Of a stretch of 64,000 nucleotides of DNA, positions 22,310 through 33,445 are shown piece after piece (the stretch's first letter is position 1; each line of letters starts with the position of its first letter). The position numbers and the translations under genes are program-made. The notes beneath the pieces were generated by a model. That model ran no database searches and was not told where the DNA came from. It saw only the letters and a list, made by a program, of their open reading frames with translations. Source of the DNA: Pseudoips prasinana (taxonomy: Eukaryota; Arthropoda; Insecta; Lepidoptera; Nolidae). The stretch lies in contig OX621254.1 in assembly GCA_951640165.1 (NCBI GenBank), forward strand, positions 20,930,001 through 20,994,000. The letters run 5' to 3'.

Positions 22310-23260
22310 AAATTTGGAAGAATAAAACTTAATAACAACCGCCGAAGAAAATCAAAAGTCCTTGAAAATACGCTGTCACGATCATAGATCTGTCATTCCA
22401 CGTCTACCATAGACAAAAAAATCCTAAAGTATTGATAGGTACTTCATCCGATTTACTTGATTAATTTTGGTCAAGCTATACCAGTCCCAAAAATTTTAAC
22501 AGAGTAAAATAAAATGACGTTTCTTAGTTGAGAAACCTTTAAGTAGGGTTTTTAAATAAACAAATAGTTGAGCGGGGTTCAAGTGGTTGAGCGGGGTTTA
22601 GCTAAGCCATGGTTAAGCGGCGGATCACGGAATTATTTTAAATAAGAGTGTAATAGGATATTTTTTTACAAATGAAGTTAATTACCACTGTAAAATTAAA
22701 GAGTATTTATGCTTTTCACATGTTATAACAGTGGCCTTCCCTTTAGAAAAGTAAATCCAATATGTATGCAATTTAATATGCATTTCAAACATTACTTGTG
22801 AAAACTAAAAAAAAGTTACAAGCAAACAGGAGCCCGTCTTAGATGCACAGCACAATCATTTGATGACATGGATCATTTATTAATATTAACGGATTAAATT
22901 GTAAAAAACATCGATACACGAAGAAAAATAAACGTAGCTGGTTATGTTATAAAAAATGTAAATACGAAAATATATAATATGCTCAAATGATTTTATTAGA
23001 AACGAAATTGACTTTGTAATTACAAAATTGGAACGATACAAAAAAAATCTTTATTATACCCAAGAACATTCTGACTAATAGTTGGTGTTAAGGTGGAAAT
23101 AGAATGAGAGAGATATTATTTAACTTCATTTAATGAAACTAATCCTATCAAATTTAACATATTAATTCATTAAAATAAAAAATCAAAAATAAAAATTAAT
23201 TTATCATACAAATCTTTCACAATTACAGCTTTGTATGTTTTTTAGTTTTCTTTGTTTTAC
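22310..23260. other. AT-rich stretch, nothing assignable
   Basis: No open frame of note. A segment of about 35 bases (22695-22730, containing GCTTTTCACATGTTATAACA) recurs at 49964-50000. Confidence 0.5.
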
Positions 23261-23261
23261 A

Positions 23262-24423
23262 ATAATGAAATGAAATAATGAAATTTATTCACCACTTGGG
23301 TATTAACATACACTTGTACTTGTCAAGTTCACAATGGAGTACATAAACATAGTCGAATACAGTATAAAAATTACAAAAATATAATTAGTCTAAAAAAATT
23401 AACCTATTATTTTGAAATTTAGTTGTACAATATTAAAATTAAAGAATTGAAGGCAATGAGCATTTGGCTAGCGCAGAAGGCTCTTAACCAGTAGCTTAAA
23501 TTAAGCAATTAATACCCGAGGCCACCCTTTTAGGGTTAGGGCCACCGCTCAGGGGGCCGCTGAAGCAAAAGGACAGAATTCTAAGAGAGGGTGTGATCAG
23601 TTGCACGGGATCACCAATGACGTGTTATGGGGCCAAAGCGATCCTCGCCGCTGAGGAGCCTACCCTAGCTAACCTGCGGCTTTCTCTAGCTACCTAGGTG
23701 GACGACCCGGAGAAGAAAGCCACAAAGAAACTCCAGGCTTGCTTTTTTCGTCTTCTTTTGCTTTTTGTTTTCGTTTTTTTTTTTTTTTAATTCATGTATT
23801 TTCTTACATTGTGATGGGCGTTATGTAGGCTAATGCACGCACAGAACCGTTGTCATCTAATGAATCAAATTGTGAGATAATAAACAATAACATTAAATTT
23901 CACTCAAGCAATTAGAATAACCTCTTGCTAGATGAGAAAACGGTGGGTACATCCGCGTACATTTACAAAATTAACAAGTCACACGAAGTCAACCAGAGGC
24001 AACGACTGTATGAAAAAATAAAATATTATGAGTACCCCAACAGCAGTTCGACCAGTTACCGCAAGCAGCACCCGTTTACGAGTATGACGTGAGGGCCAGC
24101 CATCGCCTCCCTCGCCATATTAGAGGGAAGGAAACGACCCGACCCACAACGCCACCGCAAGCATTAACACACAATGGGAGCATGACGAACTTACAACGGG
24201 TAGTTCATGTTGAAGTCGTTAACAGCCTTCGGCCGAACAGCGTTTGACATGTTCGAGATAATATACATTTGTTTAATAATAAGAATATGCATCTAAAAAT
24301 CTATGATATTACAGAATTATTTCTATAGTCAGTTGAGTAAACTATAAATGTATGTCCTTGATGTAATATTAAGATGTTGCTCGTGTTCAACCAAGCGACC
24401 AAGCGTTTTTGTCGTTTAAATAA
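23262..24423 (-). repeat. LINE 3' untranslated region
   Basis: Non-coding, with a GC-rich block near 23640-23730 and a poly-T run at 23775. The last 250 bases recur at 53.9-54.3 kb, which defines the family's 3' end. Confidence 0.65.
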
Positions 24424-27185
24424 TCATTGAGAGTGTAATAGGGCCTTTTTCATTAAAATATTCCTGACCTCTGACTTAAACTTAGCATAGGACAGTTCCT
24501 GAAGATTTGTAGGTATTTTGTTATATATTCGGATACTCAGTCCGACAAAAGAAGAATGAACCTTTTGTAAACGATGAGATTCGGCACACAATTTGTGTTT
24601 ATTTCTAGTGTTTATTGTGTGCGTGTCACTTCTCTTTTGAAACAAATTCAGATTTTGCCGCACATAAATTATATTAGCATAAATATATTGCGAAGATACC
24701 GTTAATATATTTATCTCTTTAAAAAACTCTTTTAAGGAGAATCTCGCGCCTAGCTGATAAATAGCTCGTACTGCACGTTTTTGTAGAACAAAGATACTGT
24801 GGATGTCAGCCGCCCTACCCCACAGTAGTATACCGTAAGACATAATACTGTGGAAGTAGCTAAAATAAACCAGGCGCGCAGTATCTATGTTAGTAAGTTG
24901 TCTAACTTTTCTAACAGCATAAGCAGCAGAGCTTAATTTTCCAGCCAAGCTGGATATGTGAGTACCCCATTGAAGTTTACTGTCTAAAGTTATGCCCAGA
25001 AATGTAGTATATTGAACAGATTCCAACACTTCATTGTTCAATACCAGATCTGGACCAAAATTTCTCACATTAGGTGTGGTGAATTTAATGCACTTTGTTT
25101 TTTTAGCATTGAGAACTAAGTTATTAACCGTGAACCATTCGGTAATCAGTGTGAGAGCACTATTTATTTCAGCAAGGTAATCTCTGTTTCGGTCTACTTT
25201 AAAGATAAGAGAAGTGTCATCTGCGAAAAGGACAACATCACAGAAGTTCTTTAAATAATGTGGTAAATCATAAATGTATACTAAGAACAAAAAGGGACCA
25301 AGAATGGAGCCTTGTGGCACGCCTAAAGTGACGGGCAAATTATTTGACTTAACTCCACCTACGTCGACACACTGAACTCTCTGATTAAGGTAAGAGGACA
25401 ACACGTCCAGCGCAACCTCCCCTACGCCATAATGTCGTAATTTCAATAATAGCGTGTCGTGGTGAACGCAATCAAATGCTTTAGAAAGGTCACAAAACAC
25501 CCCAATAGCATTCTGTGACTTCTCCCATGCATCAAATATATTTTTTATCAGCGCAATCCCTGCGTCTGTAGTGGATCGCCCTTTAGTAAAACCAAACTGG
25601 TTCTGATGCAAGAGGTTGTGTAAATTAAAAAATTTCAGTAACTGCTTGAGTATAAGTTTTTCAAATATTTTACTTAATACTGGTAAAATAGAGATGGGGC
25701 GATAATTAGAGGGATCGTCTTTAGAACCTGATTTAAACAATGGTATGATTTTACTACATTTCATTAGGTCGGGAAAAGTACCTGTATCTATACATTGATT
25801 ATAAATAATCATTAAATAAGGCGCTATTACGTCGATTATGGTTTTTAAAATCCTTATGGAAATACCCCATAAGTCACCTGTATTTTTTGGCTCAAGCGTC
25901 CTAACAATATCGTTTATATCAGATACTGTTACATATTCAAAGTTAAATATTTGTTTGCATTCTGGAACGCTATTACGTAGCAGCAGTTCGGCGCCAATTT
26001 CGGAGGAGTTTAAGGAGCTAGTGGTGGTTACAGGTATGGTGGCAAAAAAGTTATTTAACTCATGAGCTACATCAGCTTTTTCACTAACAATTCTATTATC
26101 TAGTTTTAATTCCAAATAATTATCACGTCTTTTATCCTTGCCACTTTCTTTATTAATTATATTCCAAGTGGTCTTTATTTTATTATCCGCTTTTTGTATT
26201 TTTCGACTAATATAATTGGATTTAGCTATATTGCAAATTTTTTTGAATGTTTTTGAGTAATTTTTGACATATTGTAAAAAATTTGAGTCAAATCTGTATT
26301 TTTTCATACCGTATAACTCGTACAATCTTGCTCGACTTTTATATATACCAGGAGTTGCCCATTCATTAAATTTACTATTGGAAATCCTAAGTTTTTTAGT
26401 TTTAAATGTACTCTGAAACTCAGTTTTAATGACACCAAAAACGGATGTATAATTACTATCTGGATTGTTATTTTCCAGCAAAGTGGGATTCATCTTAGAT
26501 AGAATACCATCTTTGAAACGATGTAACCGTGAACTAGTAATTGGTTGGCAGGTTACATGAGATGCTATTTTCTTTTTATAATTTTCAAATACTGCTAACT
26601 GGCCACAGTGATCTGATGTCAGATGACTTATTATTTTAGGATTCATCACATCGCAGTTAGAAAATATGTTGTCAAGACAAGTAGCTGAGTGTGACGTGAT
26701 CCTGATTTAAAAAGGTTTAAAAGACTGTCAGTTGTAGGGGTGGCCTCCAGAATATTTATATTGAAATCCCCACACACAATCAGCCCCTTCCTGGTACAAC
26801 ATATTTTTGAGAGGGCATCTTCCATAACATATTCAAATATGGAGAAGTTGCTAAGTGGAGGACGGTAAACACACAATACTACTTGGTGCTCTAGCTCAAC
26901 ACAGGACAACTCAATAGTGCGTTCGACCGAAAGATTCACAATATCATGGCGAGGCTTAGATTTTAAGTCAGATGATACAATAATTAATGAGCCTCCATGG
27001 ATAGCTTTCTTTCTCACAAATGCACTTTGAATAATGTATTTATCAGTACTAAAATATAATAATTGAGACTCTTTAAGCCAATGTTCTGTTAAACATAAAA
27101 CATGGACATCACAGTTTTCAATAAATAAACTTAATTCTAACTCCTTGCCGGGCAGGCCCTGAATGTTCTGATGTACAACATTCAA
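24424..27185 (-). pseudogene. LINE ORF2: AP-endonuclease and reverse transcriptase, one frameshift
   Basis: The endonuclease part (27185 to about 26700) has VVHQNIQGL, LCLTEHW, VYRPP and GDFNIN; its last block, SDHCGQL, is in the next frame after a one-base slip near 26700. The RT part follows with NYRPISILPVLSKIFEKLI, FTKGRSTTDA, FCDLSKAFDCV, GVPQGSILGP, LFADDTSL (active site) and a C-terminal thumb/HTH-like region to 24424. No in-frame ATG precedes the endonuclease; the frame opens only after the ORF1 stop, so ORF2 translation may depend on reinitiation. Apart from the frameshift it is undamaged. Confidence 0.85.
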
Positions 27186-27214
27186 ACCATTCAGGCCATC
27201 CGTTGTCCTTACAC

Positions 27215-28906
27215 CTAGTTTAAACTAATTGTTTTAGTAGTACTACTAACATCCAAATCGTTCCTACATAATATAAACATAGGTAAGTTGCAAGTACCAG
27301 AGTCAAATAAATTAAAATTGTCAGAAGTTAGAGTAGTTATAGTGCTACTCTGTAATAATCTATGATTATCGGTGTCAATTAAAAAGTTAAATGCTAATAA
27401 TTTAGCAAGCTGTCGTTTGTAGAAATATGGTAGGTACATAGTACCATCTGTCAATTTAAAATTACTTGTATTAATAAATGAGTTAGTGTCAAAATAGGAC
27501 ACAAACCAGTTATTATGGCAAATGTTATACATTATCATGTTAAGATCAAAAATATACCTATTTTGCTTCTCAGTCAGGCTTGAGCAATAAGGCAGAGCAC
27601 ATAATACAAATTTTATATTTAGTTTGCAATTTAAGTCTCTCATCTTATCAATTGTATCTAAAATATGTTTCCTACTCACAGACAAGCTATCTCCATAAAG
27701 CATAATAACTGTCTTGTACTCATTCTCTTGACATACTGAGTACATTTTTTTACTTAATTGGTAATAACTAGCACCAGGTAAACATACATTTAAAGTTGGT
27801 ACATTAGATTGTTTGTTCATTATTGCACTAAAATTTTGACCTAATTTGTCTGAAATTATGCAAACTTTTTTACACTTATTACTGCTAGGTACAGAGGGTG
27901 AGTCATAAACATGTGTACTGGGAATAATTATTGATTCATCCGACAAACTAGTTGCTACAGATTTATTTGAAAGTTCTGTCTCCTGCGATAGGGTATGTTC
28001 CATAGCATCATCATAGAGAACAAATTGGGGGTGGCCCTGCTTGCTATGTGTTATAGAGAGCCGAGAACCAGACATTAAATCATTGAGGTTTGAATTAAGT
28101 AAATGTTTATTTTCAGACGATTGAAAACTGTCTTTACTCACTAAGCTTAAAATTTCATTTGCAGCGAGTATATGTGCCTTAATTTGGTCTTGGGAGCAAT
28201 TGTATTTGCTAGACAGTAAGGCTACATTATTCTCCAGTTCTTTAATTTTTTCCTGTAATTTCTTTGTGGTTATATCATATTTTAAATTAAACTGAGACAG
28301 TTGATAACTAGATATGTCTAAATCAGTCTGTAATTCCCTACGTTCCCTAATTAAATTACTAATATAGTTATAATTATACCTTTTACAGTGGCTGTATGAT
28401 TTTTTTAGTTTCTTGACAGTACTATTAATTTGTAGGTACTTTTTGATCTTGTTATGACTTGTCATGGAATATGGGACATTTGTATAAGTGTTATTGGGTT
28501 TTGACTCAACAAGTACTTCAAACAGACTCTGGGCAGCATCCCTATTATGTGTTTCTATTTGGTGTTTCAGATTTTGAATTGTTTCATTGGCCTTTATTAG
28601 ACTACATTCTAACACAGAAATGCGGTTCAAAGCCTGTTCATGAGTACTGATACACTGGTCATATGAATCAAGTTTAGTTTGCAAGACATCACGTTCATTA
28701 CAAACATCTACAAACTGTGTGTAAAACAAAGACACCTGTTTTCTGAGTGATGCATTGTCATCTAATATTTTAGTACATTCCAGTTCATCATCTAGGCGTA
28801 ACTTTTCAAGATTCTGGCATTCTTCTGTAACTATTTGTAGTTTTTTGAGTGCCAGGTCTAGTTTCATCTCCATGTCCTTGCTTGCAGCTTTACGGGTCAG
28901 GGGCAT
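27215..28906 (-). CDS. LINE ORF1 protein: coiled coil plus degenerate SGNH esterase-like domain
   Basis: 563 residues from the ATG at 28906. Residues about 1-290 are rich in heptad-like Leu/Lys/Glu segments (coiled coil) with a basic middle (KKLKKSYSHCKRYNYNY). Residues about 340-500 look like an SGNH/GDSL esterase fold, the domain known from CR1 ORF1 proteins: a strand then ISDKLGQN in place of GDS, LPGASYYQL, VIMLYGDSLS, and a final LTDGTMYLPYFYK where the catalytic Asp/His would be. The nucleophile Ser and the final His are not convincing, so it may bind RNA or lipid without catalysis. Intact frame. Confidence 0.75.
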   Translation of the reverse strand: MPLTRKAASKDMEMKLDLALKKLQIVTEECQNLEKLRLDDELECTKILDDNASLRKQVSLFYTQFVDVCNERDVLQTKLDSYDQCISTHEQALNRISVLECSLIKANETIQNLKHQIETHNRDAAQSLFEVLVESKPNNTYTNVPYSMTSHNKIKKYLQINSTVKKLKKSYSHCKRYNYNYISNLIRERRELQTDLDISSYQLSQFNLKYDITTKKLQEKIKELENNVALLSSKYNCSQDQIKAHILAANEILSLVSKDSFQSSENKHLLNSNLNDLMSGSRLSITHSKQGHPQFVLYDDAMEHTLSQETELSNKSVATSLSDESIIIPSTHVYDSPSVPSSNKCKKVCIISDKLGQNFSAIMNKQSNVPTLNVCLPGASYYQLSKKMYSVCQENEYKTVIMLYGDSLSVSRKHILDTIDKMRDLNCKLNIKFVLCALPYCSSLTEKQNRYIFDLNMIMYNICHNNWFVSYFDTNSFINTSNFKLTDGTMYLPYFYKRQLAKLLAFNFLIDTDNHRLLQSSTITTLTSDNFNLFDSGTCNLPMFILCRNDLDVSSTTKTISLN

Positions 28907-28950
28907 AGTGTAGGCCGTTCAGAAACACTAAAACAGTAATAGTTAACTAA

Positions 28951-29592
28951 GAACAAAGTATATCAACACAAGTAAAATAGATTTTAAGGGAGGAAAGTGA
29001 AAGTTTGAATAGAAATACAAAGTTTAAAGATTTAGTTTAGGACTTTAAAATACAGTTAAGGCGAGTTTAAGTTTACAAAGAATAAATGTGGAGGTTAAAT
29101 CAGTAGCCAAGAAGGTCAATTTATAAGAAAATATGAGGAAAATTTAGATTTTGTTCTTTTTTTTTTTAAGGTGGGTAAGAATATTAGTGTCGATTTAGGA
29201 TTAAATTCAGATGAAACTTTGGGCATAAATGATCTAAACGGCACTTGATATAGAGTATTTGTTACACAGGAATGCTAACGGGAGGCGGAATTTTATAAAC
29301 AAATTATACTCCCTGCTATATTTCCAAAAAAAACAGACATCGCTGTGCCGGTGCTGTTTCGTCAGTCACACTTGTTCGTATATTAAGTTGAAACCACAGT
29401 TTTCAACAACCTATTGGTTATTCATTACTCTTAGTTGTTATTTTATAAATTAAAACACTGTTAAACCCTATAAACACAAAAAAAAACTATTTGAAATTTA
29501 ATTTAAATCGTCAGCTCCATAATTAAATGCCGTCACTTTAATAGGATCATTTTTATCAAATTCAAATTAATTTTCTCTCTAAAATTCTATTC
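28951..29592. other. Spacer between LINE and gypsy, nothing assignable
   Basis: AT-rich with a poly-T run near 29157. It may include the LINE 5' UTR. No gene. Confidence 0.5.
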
Positions 29593-29597
29593 ACACC

Positions 29598-29712
29598 TGT
29601 AATGTAGGTATATCGATATGCGCGATACAACGATCGCGTCAGTCAGTCGCAATATACGTACCGTGCAGAATTGACGTTGTTTCACTATCACCCGCAAGTT
29701 CCCTATAGTTCA
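29598..29712 (+). repeat. 5' LTR (115 bp)
   Basis: TG...CA ends, same length as 3210-3324. Two bases later a primer-binding-site-like sequence begins. Confidence 0.9.
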
Positions 29713-29713
29713 G

Positions 29714-29731
29714 TGGCGACGAGTTAAATCG
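29714..29731 (+). promoter_or_regulatory. Primer binding site
   Basis: TGGCGACGAGTTAAATCG starts with TGG, the complement of a tRNA CCA end. The tRNA identity was not determined. Confidence 0.65.
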
Positions 29732-29793
29732 GATAATTAATCGCGTGATAATATCTACTCGTATTTAATTAGATATTTTACCAAGAGTGCGCG

Positions 29794-31318
29794 ATGAAGA
29801 TTGGTAAAATTGGGGAATTTGACATCAACAAGGACAATTGGCAGCTATATATTGAGCGGTTGGAACAGTATTTCTTAGTAAATGAAATACAAAGTGAATT
29901 ATATGTGCCGACCCTAATTACACTCATGGGTGCGGAAAGTTATGAGCTACTGGTTACGCTTTGTACGCCGGACAAACCGAAAACAAAAACCTACCAGGAA
30001 CTTGTTGATGTAATGACTAAGCATCTACAGCCCAAGCCCAGTGAACTCGCTGAGAGATATAAGTTTAGAAACAGAACGCAGCACAGCGGCGAGACTATTA
30101 CAGAGTACATGGCGATTTTAAAAAAAATGTCGAAGTCATGCGAATTCGGTAGTTGGCTGCAGGAAAGTTTAAGAGATCAGTTGGTGTGCGGGATTCATAG
30201 TGACGCAATCCGTCAACGGTTGTTTGCCGAACCCGAGTTGGATTTTGCAAGGGCATATAAATTGGCGGTTAACTTGGAGTCAGCGGAAAAAGATGCGGCT
30301 AGTGTTTTGCAAGGGCAAGGAAGGTCGAGCGGTGTTACACCGTTAGCGGATTGCCAGGCGATCGAGCGGATAAAATGGGGCGCGGCATCATCGGCAGCGA
30401 GCGAGAGGGGAGAGGCGCGAGACGTGAGCGGGACGACGCAGGGGTTCGGACCGCGGAGCGTGCGCGACAACTGCCAGCGCCAGCGTGCAAGAGCTCCACC
30501 AGGGGTGCCGATGCTCAAGCGTCGATCGGCAGCAGCGCAGCCTGCGACCTCGCGCCAGTCACAATGCCGAGCGTGCGGCGGGGGCCATTCAGTGTCTACG
30601 TGTAGATTTGCACGTTATGTGTGCCGCGTTTGCAACAAATCAGGGCATCTTAAGCGAATGTGTCCGAACTTGACAAGTCAGTACTGTATGGATGCCGCTG
30701 TGGGCGAGAGCAACATGACGGGAAGTGAAAGTGATTACAGCGAAGAGGTAATAGACATTAATTTTAATTTATTGAACTTTAGTCAGTGTAACCCTTTCAT
30801 GATTACTTTAAAAATACACGGTAGGGACTTAAGTATGGAAAGTGATACCGGCAGTGCAGTATCGTGCGTTAGTTACGAAATGTATCAAAAATTATTTAAT
30901 AGTTTACCGATGAGTAAAAGTAACATTGTTCTACGTTATTATACGGGTGAGTTAGTGCGACCTGTCGGCGTCATAATGCCGCGAGTTTTATATCGAGATA
31001 AGAGTAAGATCTTAGGATTATATGTAATTAAAGGTGGAAAAACAGCCTTGCTTGGTCGGCAATGGATATTAGAATTAGGTATTCAATTACCGATATCGGG
31101 AGTATCAGCCGATGTAAATAATTTATCAGGCGAGGCATTCAATTTAGATAAATTCAGTTCCAGATATTGTAATGTGTTTGCGGAGGGTCTGGGACGGTTC
31201 ACCGGGCCGCCGGTCAGCATTCACGTGCGGGAGGGGGCGCGGCCAGTATTCCTGCGCGCGCGCCCGCTGGCGTACGCGCTGCGCGGTAAAGTGGAGCGGG
31301 CCCTGCAGCAGTATGTGC
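29794..31318 (+). pseudogene. gag-pol: gypsy gag-protease-start of RT, cut by Polinton
   Basis: One continuous frame of about 508 codons from an ATG 81 bases after the LTR. Capsid-like helical region (residues about 1-150: DNWQLYIERLEQYF ... RDQLVCGIHSDAIRQRL), a basic low-complexity linker, two zinc knuckles (CRACGGGHSVSTC and CRVCNKSGHLKRMC, residues about 260-290), and the aspartic protease active site SDTGSAVSC near residue 350. Gag and pol share a frame, so no frameshift is needed. The frame runs into the Polinton end at 31319. Gag packages the RNA; the protease cleaves the polyprotein. Confidence 0.88.
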
Positions 31319-31320
31319 AG
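30659..31320 (+). repeat. 662-bp direct duplication flanking the Polinton, left copy
   Basis: Identical by eye to 46401-47062. It covers the end of gag, the protease and the start of RT. The last two bases (AG) are shared with the Polinton terminus. Confidence 0.88.
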
Positions 31321-31488
31321 TAGTATATTATTGGGCATTCTATACCACTATCGGCAAGTTGCTCGGCGAGTGCGCCTCGCTGCCGATAGTGGTATAGAAT
31401 GCCCAATAATTGATAATCGACTCGCCTTTCCACTCGACCGATAAACTCGACCGAGACAGTACATTTTGCTGCGTACTTGATGAGCAAC
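31319..31488 (+). repeat. Polinton left TIR with interrupted palindrome
   Basis: After 8 unpaired bases, a 30-bp arm (31327-31356) pairs perfectly with 31381-31410 around a 24-nt loop (31357-31380), which itself can form a 5-bp stem (GCGAG/CTCGC). Beyond the hairpin the TIR continues with ACTCGACC-type repeats. It matches the right end except for small indels. Confidence 0.9.
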
Positions 31489-31716
31489 GATGATCATCCA
31501 TCAACTCTCCGTTTACTTACTCTCTAGTGTATAACTGTATACAACCAATGATCATGCGAGTTTGCTATCGCTCTGAAGGGTGGTACAGAATGCTTAGTAA
31601 TGAACAATCCACTCGATCAATGACCAGTAACGCAAAAGAGGTTGTGGTAAGTTTATAAATGTTAACGTACTATATACATTCACTCATTTTTAATCGGTTC
31701 ATTTCCAACAGTAATC

Positions 31717-32403
31717 ATGAAATTTGTAAAACAACCGCAATCGCTGCATGTTGATACAGTCTGCGATGATATTTGTAAGACTAGTTTTCGTCATGGGGAA
31801 TTATTACCTAACTCAGTACGATGTATCATTTGTGGTCCATCTAATTGTGGAAAAACCAATTTATTAATTGGCCTTCTTATACACGAAAATGGATTAAGAT
31901 TTGAAAATGTTTATGTTTATTCAAAAACTCTGCACCAACCTAAGTACATTTTCTTAGAAAGAGTTTTGCAACGGGTTCCCGGTATTTCCCTCCAGAAATA
32001 TCAGGGAAATGAGGAAGTACTAAGCGTTCAGGACGCAAAACCCAACTCCGTGATTATTTTTGATGATGTTGCTTGTGAAAATCAAAATAACATGCGTGAT
32101 TATTTTGCAATGGGAAGACACAAATGCATAGATTGTTTTTATCTGAACCAAACATATAGTAAAATCCCCAAGCAGTTAGTAAGAGATAATGCGAACTTAA
32201 TCATACTTTTTAAACAAGATGAAATTAATTTACGGCATATTTATGAAGAACATGTCAACACTGATATGACATGGATTGAATTTCGTGAAATGTGTTCGAA
32301 AATATGGAGTGAACCTTTCAATTATGTAGTGATTAATAAGGATTGCTCCAAAAATAAAGGATGTTATAGAAATAAATTTGACACTTTTGTTGTCTTTGAT
32401 TAA
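31717..32403 (+). CDS. Polinton genome-packaging ATPase (FtsK/HerA, A32-like)
   Basis: 228 residues. Walker A GPSNCGKT at residues 40-47 and Walker B SVIIFDDVA near residue 113, followed by a sensor-like NQTYSKIPKQLVRDNANLII. In Polintons and related viruses this family pumps DNA into the capsid. It is the first gene inside the left TIR, with a TATA-like ACTATATACAT about 50 bases upstream. Normal length for the family and undamaged. Confidence 0.9.
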   Translation: MKFVKQPQSLHVDTVCDDICKTSFRHGELLPNSVRCIICGPSNCGKTNLLIGLLIHENGLRFENVYVYSKTLHQPKYIFLERVLQRVPGISLQKYQGNEEVLSVQDAKPNSVIIFDDVACENQNNMRDYFAMGRHKCIDCFYLNQTYSKIPKQLVRDNANLIILFKQDEINLRHIYEEHVNTDMTWIEFREMCSKIWSEPFNYVVINKDCSKNKGCYRNKFDTFVVFD

Positions 32404-32486
32404 AAATATTTATATTTAAGAGTGTTACCCTCGCGATATTATTATTCTTCAGACATCGCTTAATCAATCACGAACTTTTTGTTACT

Positions 32487-33389
32487 ATGGAAAAATCACT
32501 GAAAAGACAAATTGTTGAGGCTGCAGATGCTGTTAAGAAGAAGGTGCGAAAGATGAGAGATGCTGAGCTTAACAATCAGCAAGTACTGGAATCAGTTTTC
32601 AAGCCGGTAACAGAACCACTCAACCAAATTGCTAATGTCAGTAAGCAGGCTTGTGTTCCGCATAATATAGAAAATGAAGAAACCGAAGTTCCGTTTATCG
32701 ATAAAACTTTGCAAAAAGAACCCACAATTAGTAAAGGAACCAATGATAATAACGACAATGAAGACGAATATGAATCTGATATCGAAAGTGACTCTTCGTA
32801 CAAATCATTAGTTGAAAACAACCAAGGTATTGATTCATCATCCTGGTCACTGTCCTCAGAAGCTCTGACCGATATTCCGTTTGGTGTCAGAAAAGAGGGC
32901 GGAAAATTGATGTTAGGTTCTGCTCGTATAACGATCAGTGATGAGTATATCATCGTAGCTGGACGCAAATACCGAAATACGCCTGGTTTAAAACAGTTGC
33001 TGTTGAAAAAGAATGTCGATTTAAGCTTGGTTACAGAGAGTGATATGAAACATTATAAGTCGATGCTACTTGACACAAACGCACATCGACGGGACTATGA
33101 GCCCAGTAAACCAATCAAAAGTAATAAAGGACAAAAATATTTGCAAATTATTAAGCCTCTATTCCAACTACGAAGTACAATTCAGGACCACCAAACGAAA
33201 GGAAAAGGACTACCCTTTACAAAAATGTGGAAGAAAAATGTTGATTTTGTTTATTGGGACGATCCAAATGAATTGGTAGATAGGTTAAAATTACTAATTG
33301 CATCTCGAGATGCTGGTAACACAGGATTAGATAATGAAATTATATCTATCATTGAAGAATTGCGTGAAAGTAAAGTTATAAATAAATAA
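32487..33389 (+). CDS. Conserved insect-Polinton protein of unknown function
   Basis: 300 residues. Basic helical N-terminus (MEKSLKRQIVEAADAVKKKV), a strongly acidic low-complexity centre (NDNNDNEDEYESDIESDSS, residues about 87-107), then a conserved-looking globular part: GKLMLGSARITISDEYIIV, YRNTPGLKQLLL, NAHRRDYEPSKPI and FVYWDDPNELVDRLKLLIAS. I have seen this C-terminal pattern repeatedly next to Polinton ATPase and integrase genes, but its role is unknown to me. A virion or DNA-associated protein would fit its place in the capsid gene block. Preceded by a TATA-like TTTATATTTAAG at about 32409. Confidence 0.7.
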   Translation: MEKSLKRQIVEAADAVKKKVRKMRDAELNNQQVLESVFKPVTEPLNQIANVSKQACVPHNIENEETEVPFIDKTLQKEPTISKGTNDNNDNEDEYESDIESDSSYKSLVENNQGIDSSSWSLSSEALTDIPFGVRKEGGKLMLGSARITISDEYIIVAGRKYRNTPGLKQLLLKKNVDLSLVTESDMKHYKSMLLDTNAHRRDYEPSKPIKSNKGQKYLQIIKPLFQLRSTIQDHQTKGKGLPFTKMWKKNVDFVYWDDPNELVDRLKLLIASRDAGNTGLDNEIISIIEELRESKVINK

Positions 33390-33445
33390 ATATTTTAAAA
33401 TGTGTTTATTTTATTATCAGCTTCTCGATACAATACACCTTAAAT

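Larger units (their letters stand above)
23262..28950 (-). mobile_element. CR1/Jockey-like non-LTR retrotransposon, nearly full length
   Basis: ORF1 and ORF2 lie in tandem on the minus strand with a 1.1-kb 3' region that ends in ATTTCATT-type short repeats (plus strand AATGAAATAATGAAATTT at the left end). A piece of the same 3' region is repeated at 53.9-54.3 kb. The 5' boundary is approximate. Confidence 0.8.

Noticed and set aside
31221..31487. Open frames across the left Polinton end
   Set aside because: They are read through the TIR palindrome and antisense to gypsy; no independent support.
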